64,000 bases of DNA from Cricetomys ansorgei (GCA_026225945.1 JAMJFZ010000181.1:1-64000); one strand, 5' to 3'. Numbered from the stretch's first letter, positions 1-13,626 are shown. Notes: a model not told the origin generated them from the sequence alone. A program made the numbers and translations.

Positions 1-1457
1 TTAATTGGTTCCTGCATAGATTTATCTCTGCCCAGATTCTGAGTTCCTGATGCATAAGAATCAAGGTGAATTCCCCTCTATATAAACAGCACCTAAGGCC
101 ATGCTTTGTACTTAGGGAATACCTAAACCAGGCAAATAAAATCAGTTTATGAGTGACTTGAACAAGTGGTTTTATATGACTGTGGTGATAATTGATATGA
201 AGAAACAGCAGAGAGTGGTATTCTTTGACTTCTCTTTATTGATAAATCTTTGGGAAGTTTATTTCCATTTCATCAAATGTTTGGACCACAAGCATTATTC
301 TCTGATAGACTGAGAGGGTTGAGACAGATGGGCGTCACAATCCCTTGCAGCTGTGAGCTGCTCATCACTCCCTGGTTGACACATACGGAAATGCCCATTA
401 TGAGCCAAGGCTCTGACTTCACTGAATGGAAATCGTCACTTTTGTATTTTATATTTTTGAATTATCCAGGCCATATGATGAAGCTATACATAGATTGTGA
501 TATTACTCTTCAGTCTGCTGTAAGCTTATGATATTAAAAGATGTTCAGGTGCAACCTAAATGCACAGCATTCAAGGAATTCAACACAGAAAACGGATACC
601 AGAAACTTAAAATAGCTGACATCTTAATGCCACTGCAGACATGGAAAAACCATGTCACTCTCTACACAAGATAAAGGGATTGCAAAGGCTATCTGGTTAC
701 TATACATGCCGGAGCACATCTGTGGAATTGTAACAACACATCGGCCTTCGAAAACAAATCCCTTACACTTAACAGACAAGAAGATGCACTGATATTTATA
801 AGTTGCACTTGAAATCTCATCTTAGAAGCAAGGAGGGAAATTTATCACCGAGTAGGCTAACCTAAAAATAATGTTTTGCAATCTGCTGATATTTCCTCAA
901 AAGTAGAAATTCCTTTTAAAACAACAAATTTTGTCTTGGAAGCTGGTTGTCAGCATAAGGGAAGAGGCAGCGTGGTGGGTTGTTACTTTTCTATGAGTGA
1001 ATGAATTTGAGATTAATTTTAGATCTAAAAAAGCATAAGTTATTATTTTTTCACTCAACTTATTCTCCTTCCCTAAGCATTTCATAAGTAACAAGACAGG
1101 CTTATATACAAAGCCCATCAAAGGTTATTTGTATCAGAGTTCTGTTATGGATCTGCTTCCGTATTATTAGGTGTGACCTTGATGCTAACCAGACAAATGT
1201 TCTTTGGGGAGCTGGCTATGGAGACTTTGCCTTCTTGTGTCGTTCTAAATGACTCAATACAGGATTCTCTATAACAAACATGAGCCCGCTGTGGAAAATT
1301 TGGACGATACCCAAACACAAATATCCTGAATTTTGTTCTGTCCCTCCTTACCTCCATGCTAGATTCTATTGCATTCCAAAGAAATCCATAAATGTTTCAT
1401 CACCAAAGACTTTTATATTTCGTTATGAATACCAGTTGATGCCTGTGGATGATAGGA
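1..1457. other. Unique AT-rich non-coding sequence
   Basis: I recognise no gene and no interspersed repeat here. Open frames are short, with no known domain or splice context. It is probably intergenic or intronic. Confidence 0.6.
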
Positions 1458-1562
1458 GAGAATATTAAACTCCTTGGAACTAGAGTTACAGGTTGTAGTT
1501 GTGAGCAACCATGTGGGCTCTGGGAATTCAATCTGAGTCCTCTAAAGGAGCAGCAAGTGCAT
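1458..1562 (-). repeat. B3/B2-family SINE fragment, antisense
   Basis: Read on the minus strand this matches the middle of the rodent B2/B3 SINE. On the plus strand it shows the tell-tale order: ctggaact-gagttacag, then gtgagc-aaccatgtggg, ctgggaattcaa and agagcagcaagtgc. Both ends are missing. It is the first of three antisense copies within 600 bases. Confidence 0.7.
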
Positions 1563-1624
1563 TTTATCCATTTTTCATTTGTTTCATCACCCCAGCCTCC
1601 CTCCCTTTGTTTTACAGTTTTATT

Positions 1625-1847
1625 TTATTATTTTTAATTATGTGTATTTTATGTGCACTCACTTGTGCCCTTCCTCACACATGCATGTTGGTACACTCCC
1701 ATAGAAGCCATGGCTGTGATATTCCGGATCACTCTGGGGCTAAAGTTACAGGTGGTTGTCAGCTGTCTGATATGGGTACTGGAATTTAACTCAGATCATC
1801 TGCAAAGGCACTAAATACTCTTAACTACTGAGCTTTTACTCCAAATT
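1625..1847 (-). repeat. B3-family SINE, antisense
   Basis: A nearly full-length degenerate B3. The plus strand runs from the tail side (ttttatgtgcactcac) through cactctggggctaaagttacag, gtcagctgtctgatatggg and tactggaatttaac to cttaactactgagc, the reverse complement of the tRNA-like head. Many substitutions suggest an old insertion. Confidence 0.75.
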
Positions 1848-1865
1848 TCAACTTCTAAAAATTAT

Positions 1866-2047
1866 TCTTATTTTTATGCATATGTCTAGGTGAGTGTTGG
1901 AGGGTGAGTGCAGAGGCCATGAAAGGATATTGGATCCCTTCGAGCTGAAGTTACATGTAGTTATGAGTTGCTCAAAATGTGTGCTGGGGATTGAACTGGT
2001 GACTTCTGGAAGAGCAGCAATTGTTCTTTTAGGCTTATCCCCAGATT
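1866..2047 (-). repeat. B3-family SINE, antisense
   Basis: The third antisense copy. Visible landmarks are gtgcagaggccatgaaagg, ggatcccttcgagctgaagttac, tgctggggattgaactgg and cttctggaagagcagcaa. The head is cut off, ending near ttatccccag. It is separated from its neighbour by only about 20 bases. Confidence 0.75.
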
Positions 2048-3338
2048 CATAATTCTTAACGGAAGGTGATTTGCTTCCCAGTTGGCATTTGGCAATAGTT
2101 TTAGATGCTTCAGTTTTCCCAGTTGAGGCTGTGTGTAGAAATGCACGACATCATGTTGGTAAACAAAGCTGATAACTAAACTGTACAAAAGCTTCCTCTC
2201 TTTATAGAGAATCACTCAACTTAAAATGCTGATATTGCCAAAAAGGAGAAACGAATCAGGAGTTTTTTCATAGCTATTTCTGTCTAGCCATTAAGGCCCA
2301 GGTTTTAGTTGTATTTAATTCATTCAGAGACTCCTCAGAGAACAAAATATATTTCCACCTCTTTTATCATCTGGCACTATTTTATTAGCAGGTATTTAAA
2401 CTGTTTTTCTGCATTAAGATAGGGAATAATTATACTTAAAAGTATGTTTTACATAGCATACATTTTCTAATCACAATTAACCCCTAATACTTAAGGGATT
2501 ACCTAACGCATGGTTAATAATAAATATTTGTGAATGTCTAACTGAAATCAGGCCACGGAATCATAACTAAAGGCTCTATATACTTAATGCACAAAACTTC
2601 AACTTAAAGAAAACATGAAATAATAAAAATCTTCTAGTCTTCTGGGGCAGCTTGATAGCAAAAATGTTTTCACAAATGTAAAATATATTGGAAAGTGTGT
2701 GCTTTAAATATCTTCAGAGAATCATTGATTTTACTAAACTTTGGAGATACATAAGGATAATAATTTTACAATTGATTTTTTTTTTTAAAAGCAAAAAACA
2801 AATGTAGAGTCCTTGCTTGGATTCCAGGGACTTGACTGACTGAGGAGGCAAGGGGATGAAGAAAAGGCAGACATTTGGACACACATACACAGCAAAGCTG
2901 GAAATGAGTGGGCTAGGCTCTCTCTGACAGAGCGAACACAGCGTCTGGAAGCACAACATGTCTATTATACACAGTTATGCAAATATTTGGGGTTACTGTT
3001 TACAGAAAAATAAGGAGGCAGGATTTATGGGGTACAGCTGGATCAAGGAGATGTTGGCTAATCTTCATAGGGGCAGTGTCTGTAGGGGAACAGTCATCAG
3101 GCTGTAAATACCTGGGAGGAGAAAACTATGGTGGATATTTCTGCACATACTGTCAGCATCCACATGTAGACCAGAGGAAGACATTGTCATCCTTCATGCC
3201 TGTGGGCCTTATCCTGGGTGGTGGGGGCTTAGGAGGATGGCCATTTCTCTATGAGTCTGAGGCTAGTGTCCTTGTCTTTGTCCTTGATGTGGTCATGTCT
3301 GTGCTGATAACACACATTCACTCAGGATTTCCTTTGAT
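2048..3338. other. Unique non-coding sequence
   Basis: No recognisable gene or repeat. The 147-codon open frame at 2977-3420 runs into the CA microsatellite and shows no known motif, so I treat it as chance. Confidence 0.55.
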
Positions 3339-3357
3339 ACACACACACACACACAAC

Positions 3358-3388
<31 letters not shown>
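3339..3388. repeat. (CA)n microsatellite
   Basis: About 25 CA units with one ACAACAACA interruption near 3355. It is likely length-polymorphic. Confidence 0.95.
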
Positions 3389-3390
<2 letters not shown>

Positions 3391-3418
3391 GAAGGGGGAG
3401 ACAGACACACCGAAACAT

Positions 3419-3463
3419 AAACATATATACATATATACATATATACATACATACATACATACA
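3419..3463. repeat. (TACATA)n/(TACA)n microsatellite
   Basis: Repeated ATATACAT units grade into ATAC units. It lies 30 bases beyond the CA tract, so the two probably form one compound simple-repeat locus. Confidence 0.9.
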
Positions 3464-4519
3464 ACTGATTGCATGAAAGAGTGACAAATGGCAGAAAAGT
3501 TCAGCTTTGAAAAAGAGATATATGACTTCCATGTGGCTTTTCACCTGAAGACCAGCAGTTTGAAACTCAAGCAGAAACATGCAGTCCATAGTTACAGGAA
3601 GAACTGAGGATGCCATTCAAGGCTGCCCGAGGAGTATATGTGCACCGTGGTGAGAGTCTGGGGAAGACCCATTAAATCTTCTTGAATGCTCCATCCTTTA
3701 CTCTTGCTTTCAAAATGTATTCAGTTGACCAGAATAGTGTTTAATCTGGGGCTAATTATATTTCACTATTGAAGCAAGACATTTCTGAGTATTTTAATGT
3801 CTTCATTAAAGTTTTCCAGTGTAGCTAGAGTGGCGAGGGATTACTATCATTCATGTATGAAATCTGAGAATTGTTCTGTTTTAAGTTTTTTAAAAAAGGA
3901 TATCTCTAGTTTTTTTTTTCCACTCTGGCAAGTGACCCATGGAGAATTGAGGGGACCACTCTGTAGCTCTCAGAACTCTCTTGGGCTCTGTCATGAAGGT
4001 GGCATCCATCTTTGGCTCCCAACATCATTTCATCAGCTAAGGTAGGTGAGCCCTGGTCTGCTTGGGTTCCTTCCTTGTATTGTGAACATTATTTGAAGGT
4101 TAACAAGCCAGGTAATTTAGTGGCCACATCATTTATAATTTATTTACCACTTCTTTGGGAATGTTGCCCTTTATTGCTTTATGTCAACTATCTTGAAAAT
4201 ATTTTTTATCTTGTATTTTATATCTGTTGTTATTTGGAAGGTCAATTGCTCTTATTACTTCTTAATTCTTGACTGAAAGCATGAGGATAGTTTCTGCAAG
4301 CTTTTTTCCTAAAGTAGAATTGGTCAAGTAATACTAAGAATACCTAGAAGAAATAAACAAGCAAAGAACAGAAAATTTCACATCTTGTGAAAGAACAGAC
4401 AGGATCTGCGTGCGTTCTGTTCAAGCCTCCACATTAAGATGTAATGGTGCTTGATTCAGAATCAATAGAAAGACCAATAAAAAATTAGAGAAAGCCTCAA
4501 ACAAGTACATGTTTATATA
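3464..4519. other. Unique AT-rich non-coding sequence
   Basis: Nothing recognised. Short open frames only. Confidence 0.55.
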
Positions 4520-4815
4520 TTTAATGGATTTTTAGATATATTTTCAAGTGTACCATATATTATTGTTAATAGTCACCATGACATACACAAAACATCTGAA
4601 GGTTATTCCTGCCTAACAGAAGTGTTCCCTTTAATAGACATCTTCCCAATATCCTCCCAAGTTCCTCCCAAACCTCATTTTGCTCTCCACTCTTATGAAT
4701 TGATTTTTAATATATCTCACAGATAAATGACATAATACAAAATTATGTATACTTAATACAAAACCTCTCTGTGGTTTATTTCACTTAACATAATGTCTTT
4801 GAGTTCACAGAACTT
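4520..4815 (-). repeat. Ancient L1 (L1M-type) 3' end, antisense
   Basis: The plus strand follows the reverse complement of the old mammalian L1 3' untranslated region. It has a gtaccatatattattgttaat and tagtcaccatgacatac block, then a pyrimidine-rich cttcccaatatcctccc block, ctactcttatgaattgat, and finally ggtttatttcacttaacataatgtc. This order is shared with human L1M 3' ends, so insertion predates rodents. Heavily diverged. Confidence 0.7.
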
Positions 4816-4868
4816 TGGTTGATTTGAGTTTATGTTTTTTGTATAATTATCATATTAAAAATTATTTG

Positions 4869-5004
4869 GAGGCATGTTACAACGCGGCATGCCTGTAACC
4901 TCAGCAACCAGGAGGGCAATGCAGGAGGACCTAAGGATCCAGGTCAATCTTGGCTGTATACAGTGAGATCTTGTCTCAAAAGAACAAACAAAACAAAGCA
5001 AAAA
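4869..5004 (+). repeat. B1-like (proto-B1/B1F-type) SINE
   Basis: A degenerate B1-type monomer in sense. It shows cggcatgcctgtaacctcagc, then aggaggacctaaggatccagg, then cagtgagatcttgtctcaaaa and an A-rich tail with AACAAACAAAACAAAG. It lacks the modern B1 sequence, so it is an old copy. Confidence 0.7.
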
Positions 5005-8000
5005 ATATTGGAATTTTTTGCGAGTTTGTTTATTCAAAATAACATTATAAATCATTTAACCTTCTGCCCCAAGCCCCATCTCTTTCAAAAGGAGCCATAT
5101 GTTCCAAAATCAAAAGGTATTTGCAAGAATGTTGGGCCTTCTTAAATTCTTCAAATCTCTTAAGGTCATCTTTGATGGGCACAGCTGGAGTCTCCTTGTC
5201 TCCTGTAAACCTTTGTGCTGTCAGATACACAACATCTGTCTTCTGGAAAAGTCCACTCAGCACTGTTAGAGAATTTGTCTGAAGGAGACAAATGGGATCT
5301 CAGTGTTATCATGAAAACAGCTCGGCTTTGTGAACTTGTGGAAATGATTGACTTGGAGCCCTGGAACAAAATTCTTGAGTTACTTCTGCCCCTTACCCAC
5401 TCTGCCCAGGTGAGGAGTAACTGCTGTTTGTGAGGCCAAGCTGTATCTTTTAGTCTTCCTGTCGGTCGTTCCCTTGGAGAAGGAACCTGTCCTCAGGTAA
5501 CATGCTTTCTGCTCTCTTTGCTATAAATTCCGAGCATGATCTAGAGGAATTCTGGCTTAGTTCTGGGATCTAGCATTGGGCATTCTTTGTATTCCTTGTA
5601 ATGAGCATTTCCATTTGTTTGAATCTGACTTCTGTGTATGCCACTTCGTTTATTTTAAAGTTATATAAGAAACAGAATAAAGTTACTAAGCTTATTAAAA
5701 ACTCCTACATTTGCCCTTTCTGATTAAGAATAAAATAGAGATTAAAGATTCAACTAACAAGCTATCAAAATATATGTCACTGACTGAAAAATGGTTATTT
5801 TTTGTATCAAACCTTCTCTTAGTAGCCCTGTGTATGGTAGAGTTCTGCATGTCACCTTTTCTAGGGTTCTGGCTGATGTAACAACCTCCAGTTACAGAGC
5901 CACCACCATGAACAGGTTCTCTCCTGATTGCTTTACCTTTATGGGTTTACCTCATCCTCAAAACTACCTGAATGACAGTCAGGGAATAAGAAACCAAGCT
6001 TTGACCTGACTCTTATTTTCTGTAAGACAAAATCCAAGTCCTGGGCCCAAAGGACATCTTCTTTCCCTGACTTTAGCTCCACTCTCCTCAGAGTTCCTAG
6101 TAGTAGCCTGTCAGGAGGGACACTAAGGGGACGATTTCTCTAATTTCCTGCTTTCCTTTTTAATACGTTCCTGCACTCAGGAGTCACTTTCCGCACAATT
6201 ATTTAGTCACCATGTGAACTGTAAATGAAGTTTTCAAACCCCTCAAAGGCAAACATCCAATTTCACATTTCTGTGTCAGCACCTGTTATACCGAGCACTC
6301 TGCTAAATGCGGTCTCCTTGATGATGGCCACAGTAAAACAGATAGCTAATTCAGAGAGACTGATTTTACCCAGCACATCATGCCAAAAGCTCATTCTATT
6401 ATTTGCAGCTCAATTTATCTCTTTCAGGAACAGGCCCATACTGCTTGTACTCATTCATTCATATGAGGAATATAAGAGTCTTTTACTGAAGCAATTTCAT
6501 TGGGCTTGCTTTATTTTTGTCATTATGGCTAAATCTTGGAAAGATATTTAGACTCCTTCCTGTTTCTGTACCTGAATCGCTGTGATTAATCTGGTCCCCT
6601 AGACCCCAGTATGGCAGATGGGACAGAGTGATTATTTCTCCTGGTCTTCGAAGCATGCATTGCCCTTTGTTGCACAGTGGACATCACTTTTGAGCCTGCT
6701 ATTAGGATGTTGCTATTCTCCCCACGAGTCAAGACCCTTAAGCACATCTGTATACAACATGCAGAAATGCAGAGATGTCAGAACCTGGGACACATGCAGC
6801 CTAGCTCCTGACAAGTAGAGTGTTATTAGCATTGGTAATAAGGCTACCTGGGTCTGTCTGCAGAGGTTTCCCAGTTTGAGATCATTTACATTCACTGCAC
6901 ACAGCATTCAAAACTGGCTTCTATGTGAATCCACTTTAAAAAGGACAATGGAAACCCTCATAGATAACTGAAATGTCAGTAGAAATCTAATCATTCTAAT
7001 TAAGAAAACCCTCAGACCTGCCTTCTGGCAATTAACACAACCCTGTGTGATCATAATATTTAAACTGACAAGAGCAACCTTAAGTTTTGCTGTCTCCTGG
7101 AGCACACTCCCACATTCCCTCCAATTCTGAAGTCCAGCTCTCTCATTTCTAAAGAGATTCTCTTTGACTCACAACAGCAAATACTTGGGGCATTTGCATT
7201 TCACTCATTACTTGTGCAGCTACAGGCAGAGCATGACCCTGTCATAAAAACTGGTCCAACTGAAAACTACTTAATGGTGCTTGTTATAGCACTATTTGAT
7301 TTCCATAAAACATACTTTGGAAGACCAAAGGAAAGAAATGGGATATTTTGCACCATGGGATTATCTTGGTCTAATCTTATTTTTCATTGCTGTCAACAAA
7401 AGTTCCTTCTTAAGTTGAAATTATAGGAGGTCAACTCTTGTCACAGGAAATAGTCAGTAGAGAGAATGTTATTAGGTTTTGCACTGGGAAGCAAAAAGTT
7501 GGAATTCACAGCAATTTCTAATGCATTTCCCCCTTGACAGTTACTATTTTGTCATCTGAAGATGGGGGCATTTAGAAATATTTGGCAACTAGATATTTTT
7601 TTTTTTTATGTGTGTGGGGAAAAAGCCCTCTCAAGCTGAGTCTGGAAATCTCAATTGGTGTGTCTCTTTGATCTGCCTCATTGTGTTACCTCTATAACGT
7701 CACAGCACCACTCCTTGTATTTAAAGGGCCAGTCTTTCCTTTTTCCAGGTCAGATGCTAATTTAGAAATGTGGTGTGAAGTGATGATGAATAATGGATGA
7801 GCAGCTCTCTGAATTGGAGTCCCAGATTCTAAGGAACTTGAGAAATCTTCAAAGCCAGCTGGAGTTTGTGAACTCCTGTGAGCCAGGAGGGACCCATCTG
7901 AGGGGATGGTTTGCATGTCCACCTGCTTGGCGCTCTGCTCTCTGCCAGCTGGATTTGTTCCTTCAGTTCTAAAGAGCAAATGAGGTTGTCACGTGTGAAA

Positions 8001-9773
8001 ATGGTGGAATGCACATTCCTAAATCATATTTGGATCTAGCCGTCCTGTTTTTAGTTATCTGCTAACGCATATAGCCTTGGTATGGGTTTAGAAATACATC
8101 ATATTGCTTTCAGAAATCTTTGATCTGTTAATAATACTCAGCCATATCCTGTTGCTATTCTTTACTCATTATGCTTCTGCTGGGCTATCTACTCTGTTCT
8201 CCTAGAGAAAGCTGTCTACTTCTCTCATAAACAAATGGCATTGAATTGAGATTTACTCTTCAAAAGATGTACAGTAGTACAAAGAAGTTGAGTAAACACT
8301 GTCTTTCTAAATTTCCCCCTGAAAAGATATTAAGTAACTTATAAGTTTCTAAACAATGATTTTTTTTTTTGACTGTCTGATTCTGTTACTCTGGATAAGG
8401 ACTTCATGATGTTCTCCTAGACTTGATAAAGACATGCAGAGTGCATGGAAGGTTGCCTCTTTAATGATAGTGTGGTTTTATTTTGTTTGGGTGGTCCTTG
8501 AGATAGTTCCTAGGGTATGCCACATGCTAAGTGAGAACTCACTATTTTCCTAGACCCCTTCTAACTGTTGAAGGACTCCACAAAGAGTTATGCTCAGCGG
8601 CTCAAAATTATCCTACAGTGTGACTTCTGCTGTCTTTTAGCCGTATGTCGTCAGCTTTTATTCTTTGAAAATACAGATAATAGCTTTTAAATTTACAGTC
8701 GATTCAAAAAAGAATGATGGTTGATGCCAAGATAAGAATGATGGTGAATGCACTTGGTGATAGAATCAGTACAAATACCATCTTTCTAGTCTGAGATAAC
8801 AGGCAATATCTATCAAAACGAACCTTAATAGGAACAGGTCTAAGAGCCTATTTGTGAACCCACAAACAACCTCATGAGCACATCACTTGGGAGATATTTC
8901 ACAGAGACATGTAAAAGGAGGCGCCATGCATTACAGCAAGAACACACTGGGCAAAAGTGGGAGGTCACTGTCCTAATACAATTACAACTCTCAGATAATT
9001 TAGTTGGTGCACAATACAATGGATGAAGAATGAAATGGTGTTCCCTTGGGGTGCTTGGGGTTTTCACAATTCGTGAGAGAAAGCTCGGAGTAATAAGCAG
9101 CAAGCAACATGGTCACATACATGGAAGAAACCCACCAACAAAATTTAGCCATTAGCTATCATGCCTCAAGAGTTTATAGGAGAGGTCAGATGACGTGAGG
9201 AACAGACTTTCTTTAGGTGACTTCCATGAATATAGCTTGAAGCAATGTGCAGAACTTACAAGGCCGGGGAATTGTTCAACTTCAGACAAGAAAGAGGTTT
9301 CTAATAAAAGTGGCAACAGATGAACATCCCGTTGTGCTGGAAATATTCGAACCAAAGATAACTATCACTTGCATAACAGTTGCAGGAGAAGTCAGATGGG
9401 CAGTTGGGCTTGGGAGCCAGCTATGGCCCCCTTCCTCATCAGTCTATCCAGGCAACCTGTCCAAGTAGCAAGCCCAAGAAATTTGAACCTTGTGAAAATT
9501 ATTTATTTTTTGTATATAAAAAGTTGTATTATGGAAGTCATAGAATAGTAACTATGAAGGATTCTTGTCCTCAGGAATTAAGGAGTGCTAGTCTTGGCTT
9601 AGACACGTTCATGATTTTAGGCTGACTACTCAAACTGGTTTCCATCTGAGTTAAAGTTCTCTGTGGGTTAATAATCTACAATCTATCCTTAAAAATCGCT
9701 CTTGGTATCTTTCTACAAATTTTTATGCCCAGTCAACCATGCATGATTTCACTTTATGACATAAGATTTCTTT

Positions 9774-9776
<3 letters not shown>
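5005..9776. other. Long unique non-coding stretch
   Basis: Almost 4.8 kb with no confident repeat or exon. A MIR-like patch may lie at 6275-6440 (tgttataccgagcactctgc and following), but it is too diverged to call. Open frames here (for example 6225-6551 and 7692-7979) show no known protein motifs. Confidence 0.5.

Positions 9777-9819
<43 letters not shown>
9777..9819. repeat. (CT)n microsatellite at B1 tail
   Basis: A pure CT run of about 43 bases. It abuts the antisense B1 at exactly the side where that B1's A-rich tail should be, so it most likely arose by (GA)n expansion of the tail. Confidence 0.95.
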
Positions 9820-9820
<1 letters not shown>

Positions 9821-9952
9821 GACAAGGTTTCTCTCTGTAACTCTGGCTGTCCTGGAACTCACTCTGCAGACCAGGCTTGCCTCGAACTCTGTGATCCATC
9901 CTCTGCTTCCCTGCTGGGATTAAAAGCATGTGCCACCAGGCCCAGCTCTAGA
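9820..9952 (-). repeat. B1 SINE, antisense
   Basis: Near-complete B1. The plus strand reads agacaaggtttctctctgta, ctggctgtcctggaactcac, cagaccaggcttgcctcgaa, gctgggattaaaagcatgtg and gccaccaggcccagc. The internal Pol III B-box region is present in diverged form. Open frames over it on both strands are not genes. Confidence 0.93.
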
Positions 9953-12900
9953 ATAGGTTTCTAATAACCTTTGGCTGACCTTAGGTAGAGAGAAAAACCA
10001 TAATATGAGACGGGCTATTTCGACAATGTATTTTTGAGGTGAATGCATATGGGTTAAAATGTGCCACTTGGTTGCTAATGATATTAAAACTTCTATGCCT
10101 ATGCAATTTAAAAAGACCTTGGTGAAAATTAAGATTTGGAGGCATTAAGTGGCAAGAAGTAACATTGATGAGATTATTCCTGGAACATAAAGCGGTTCCC
10201 TTTTTGTGTTAGAAGAAAAGACAAGAGGTATAGTGTCAAGGTCAGAAAAAGTGACAGAAATATTTGGAAGATGTCAGCTTGAATTTCCTGATCATTAGAT
10301 TTTCCTGGGGATTGGAAGGTCTCTAGAAAAGTGTTTGCTGGCTGGAGTATCATTGGAAGAGAGCTAAGGAAGCTTTGCTTTAATCAAGTACCACTGGAGG
10401 TTTCTTCTGATCAGACAATGCTATGCTGATCTCAAGTCACAATTACAGCTCAGTGGGAAAGTATGGGTGGTCAGAGAGGTGCACTAGGAGAGGAACAAAT
10501 GCTTCTAAAGGGTTTGCCACTTTCCAGCAAAGATATCACAGAGTTTATATTCCCAGTTAAGCTCATATTCAGGTGCTACCTGAAAATTTTGTTTTCCAGT
10601 ATTCGAGTCATGAATTATTGAAAGGCCCATGGGCTCTACCTCTGCCAGAATGCTTCTTTTTCTACCTGCAATTTGGAAAGCATCTCAGGTAAGCTTCTTG
10701 CCTTTCATGAATCCATCTCCTCTTTTCAGACAACTGTTCTTTTCTATTTGAAGTAGCATCCACTCTGGTGGGTGTTTAATGAGTAAAATGTGCCTGTTCC
10801 TTCTGGATATAAGCAGAAGTGTGCTGAGTGAGAACAGATTATTCAATGTTTTTGCCTCCTCTCGTGCTCATCTTTCTTTTCCTTCGCACAGATTGCCCAT
10901 TTGGTGCTGTGAACTCTTCATTCACTCCCAACCTGAGGCACGGGGTGGGGGTGGGGGTCTGCTAGAGCCTCTTCTCTTTAGAGTAAGATTTGAGACAACT
11001 TACTTAAAATTAGAATAGACACATTTTCTGTTTCTGTTTCTGTTAACACCTATCTTTCTGCCTTGCTTTCTCTACAAAAGTAGGGCCACAGCCTTCATTA
11101 AGAGGACTTTTTTGCATAGCTTTTGCAGTTGCAAATGTAAGGTCTCCAGGGCGAGCAGAAATAAATTCTGGATGACTGGGAACTTTCTACCATATTGTAT
11201 AATTCTCTTGAGTCATTGTTTGTCAGTGAGTCAGGGACAATTTTAAAAGCCACCATCATTCAAGTAGTTGGCTATGGATGAGGAATCTGGGCATTAATTT
11301 CCTACCATTCCTTTACCTTTAAGGAAGTCATTCAAAAGAATAGTATGGAGGAATTGTGGTATCAAATAGGGGAGTCCTTATTGAGAAGGGAAACAAAGAA
11401 AAACAACGAGTAACACTTCTGTTACTGCAAGTCACATGTGTCCCGTCTGTAATCTCTCCACATGGAGGCTGAGGGAGGAGTATCCCCACAGCAGTTGAAC
11501 TGAAGGTTCAAGTGAGGTTTTGGCTACTTTTAACTTTGAACTCACTTTAATTTAGAAATCCTTTTTTTGTTGTTGTTGCTTTTGTCTTTTTAAACTTCTG
11601 TTTTGTTACGAAGATGCCCTAAATGGTTTTAAACTATATAGAGTTCAGTCATTTTTCTTTGCAAATATTTTATAGCTTGGCTTTAATAACTCATACTATA
11701 CAATAATCCATCAATTTTACTACCTTTCAATGATTCTCTCAAAAAATGCACGGTTTTTGTTTGAATTATTTTACAAAGTTCTTGTTGATGTATAGAGCTT
11801 TTATATTATATTCTTCTAAATGTTCTAATATTTCGGTTGATAGTTCTATTAGTGTTTCATATACTTTTATATTATATAGATCAATCATACAGATATATGT
11901 AATTTTACTAGTACATTTATATAATGTAATTTTTTTTATGTGGCAGTAAATAGGTGAAATACATGCTTATAAACACATGGAATTTTCATAATAAATCTTA
12001 CCAGAGTGAAAGAAGTAAAGAAGTAAAGAAGGTTTGGTGAAAGAAGTAAAGTAATTTCTGTAGGGTTACCTATTCAGGAAGTTGCTTAGCTAGCCTGTTG
12101 ACCTAGGTTTGTGGATGCTATGCGCCCTGCAACCTGCTTCTATTATTCTGTCTGATGGCAATCACCACAACTGCTTTTCTTTTCATCAGTGGAGCTTTTT
12201 TTTTGCGTTTCTCTTGTAATATTTTTAGCATCTGCTTTTCTAGTTCATCTCAGTTTCAAGCTGCATTTGACTTACATATCAAAATAGATCTTTTTTTTTT
12301 TTTAAATTGTATTTTGGGATTTTCTTGTGTCAACAGTCACTAAATTGATAAATTGTCCATCACTTATTTCAGGTTTGAAACTTAAAGATCATTTTATTTT
12401 TATGGAGAGCCACTGCTGTAATTTAGTGATTTCGATGGAGATGTGTAAGAAAATTAACCATAGATACAAAAGCAACATGTATTTTCTCCTTACTAAACCC
12501 ACCTAATACCTGCCAGTGTATAAGTATTAAGAGAAATTATGAATAAATTATTATATTTTCTGAAGCATGAGTGTTGGGCATCGTTGGGCAGCATGCTAAA
12601 ATGAATGTGATTCTTTTCTTAGTTTGAGTTGTTAACTGGGTTACTTCTCTAAGAGAAGGAGTGGGGACAGCAGGAAGAAGCCAGTGTTTCTCCAGGCTGG
12701 GGTGGATTTGGATGTGCACAAGCTGCGGAGTTTCCTAATGAAGCCTGTGTCTCAATATTGACTTCTCAAGCGAATCGTGCAGACAATGGTGTGACTCAAG
12801 CCTATATATGCTGATAGAAACACACTTTCTCTCACAGAGCATGAGCCTTGTTTCCCTCCTGCGTCTGCTCATCCTCTACTTTTCTCTGTGTCAGAGAAAA

Positions 12901-13397
12901 GACACAGTAGAATTTGATTCCCCTTTGGGACAATCTACCTGCCCCTGAGTTCTTTCTTCTTTGTGTTTCGCTTAATTCATTCCTTTCCATATCATGTTTA
13001 TTAAATGCTTTAAATTTTCCAGGTACTACTTGATAAACGGGGGATTTGAACATTTCCTAATTTGTTGGCCATGGTTTTAAGATTTGTTTGATACCAGATA
13101 AGAACCTTCATTTTCTTACCTTACATAGTGATAGTAAGAGAATCTTGTACATGAAAAAAGAATGTCTGTAAAATCTTATTTAATTAAAATTTACGCTTTT
13201 CCCTATAACAACTTGGGGAAACTCAACAAACTGACCAAGATATCAGGCTGGCTGTCCTGTGCTGCGTAGGGCAGGAAGCATTATATTTTGACTATGGACA
13301 TCTTGGATGGTTCTGTCAGTGAAGATGTAGGAGCAGGAAATCTTGTCTAGCAGTTATGTGATTCAGCTTAATGAATGGAAGATCATATTATAAAGTC
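9953..13397. other. Unique non-coding sequence
   Basis: No gene seen. There is a G-rich patch at 10939-10956 (three G runs). A very diverged B1-like stretch may lie at 11440-11530 (gtctgtaatctctccacatg and following). A triple GAAGTAAA repeat lies at 12009-12050. Confidence 0.5.
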
Positions 13398-13550
13398 ACA
13401 TTAAAGGCCAGATGTGATGACCCACACTGCTAATCCCAATGCTTAGGCAGGTGGATGTCTCTGTGTGCCAAATCAGCCTGGTTTATATAATAAGTTCCAA
13501 GCCAGCCAGTGCTACATAGTAAGATCCTGCTCAATTAATTTTTTTTAAAG
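13398..13550 (+). repeat. B1-like (B1F/proto-B1) SINE
   Basis: A diverged B1 in sense. Landmarks are ggccagatgtgatgacccac, gctaatcccaatgcttaggc, ccaaatcagcctggtttata and ctacatagtaagatcctgct, followed by a short T/A-rich end. Many substitutions point to an old copy. Confidence 0.72.
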
Positions 13551-13626
13551 GGTAAGTAAAGTCACATAAAATTAGGTTGTCCTGATATTTAATTTAGGAG
13601 ACCTTGAAAAGTATAGAATTTCATGT

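Noticed and set aside
2977..3420. 147-codon plus frame
   Set aside because: Ends in translated CA repeat; the remainder shows no known domain, and rodent DNA of this length yields such frames by chance.
7690..7735. TGACGT-type CRE (complement at 7697-7702) about 20 bases from TATTTAAAGGG, resembling a promoter
   Set aside because: Single short motifs occur often by chance; no downstream exon or CpG enrichment supports a start site.
10939..10956. G-quadruplex candidate (GGGG-T-GGGGG-T-GGGGG)
   Set aside because: Only three G runs are present; a standard intramolecular quadruplex needs four.
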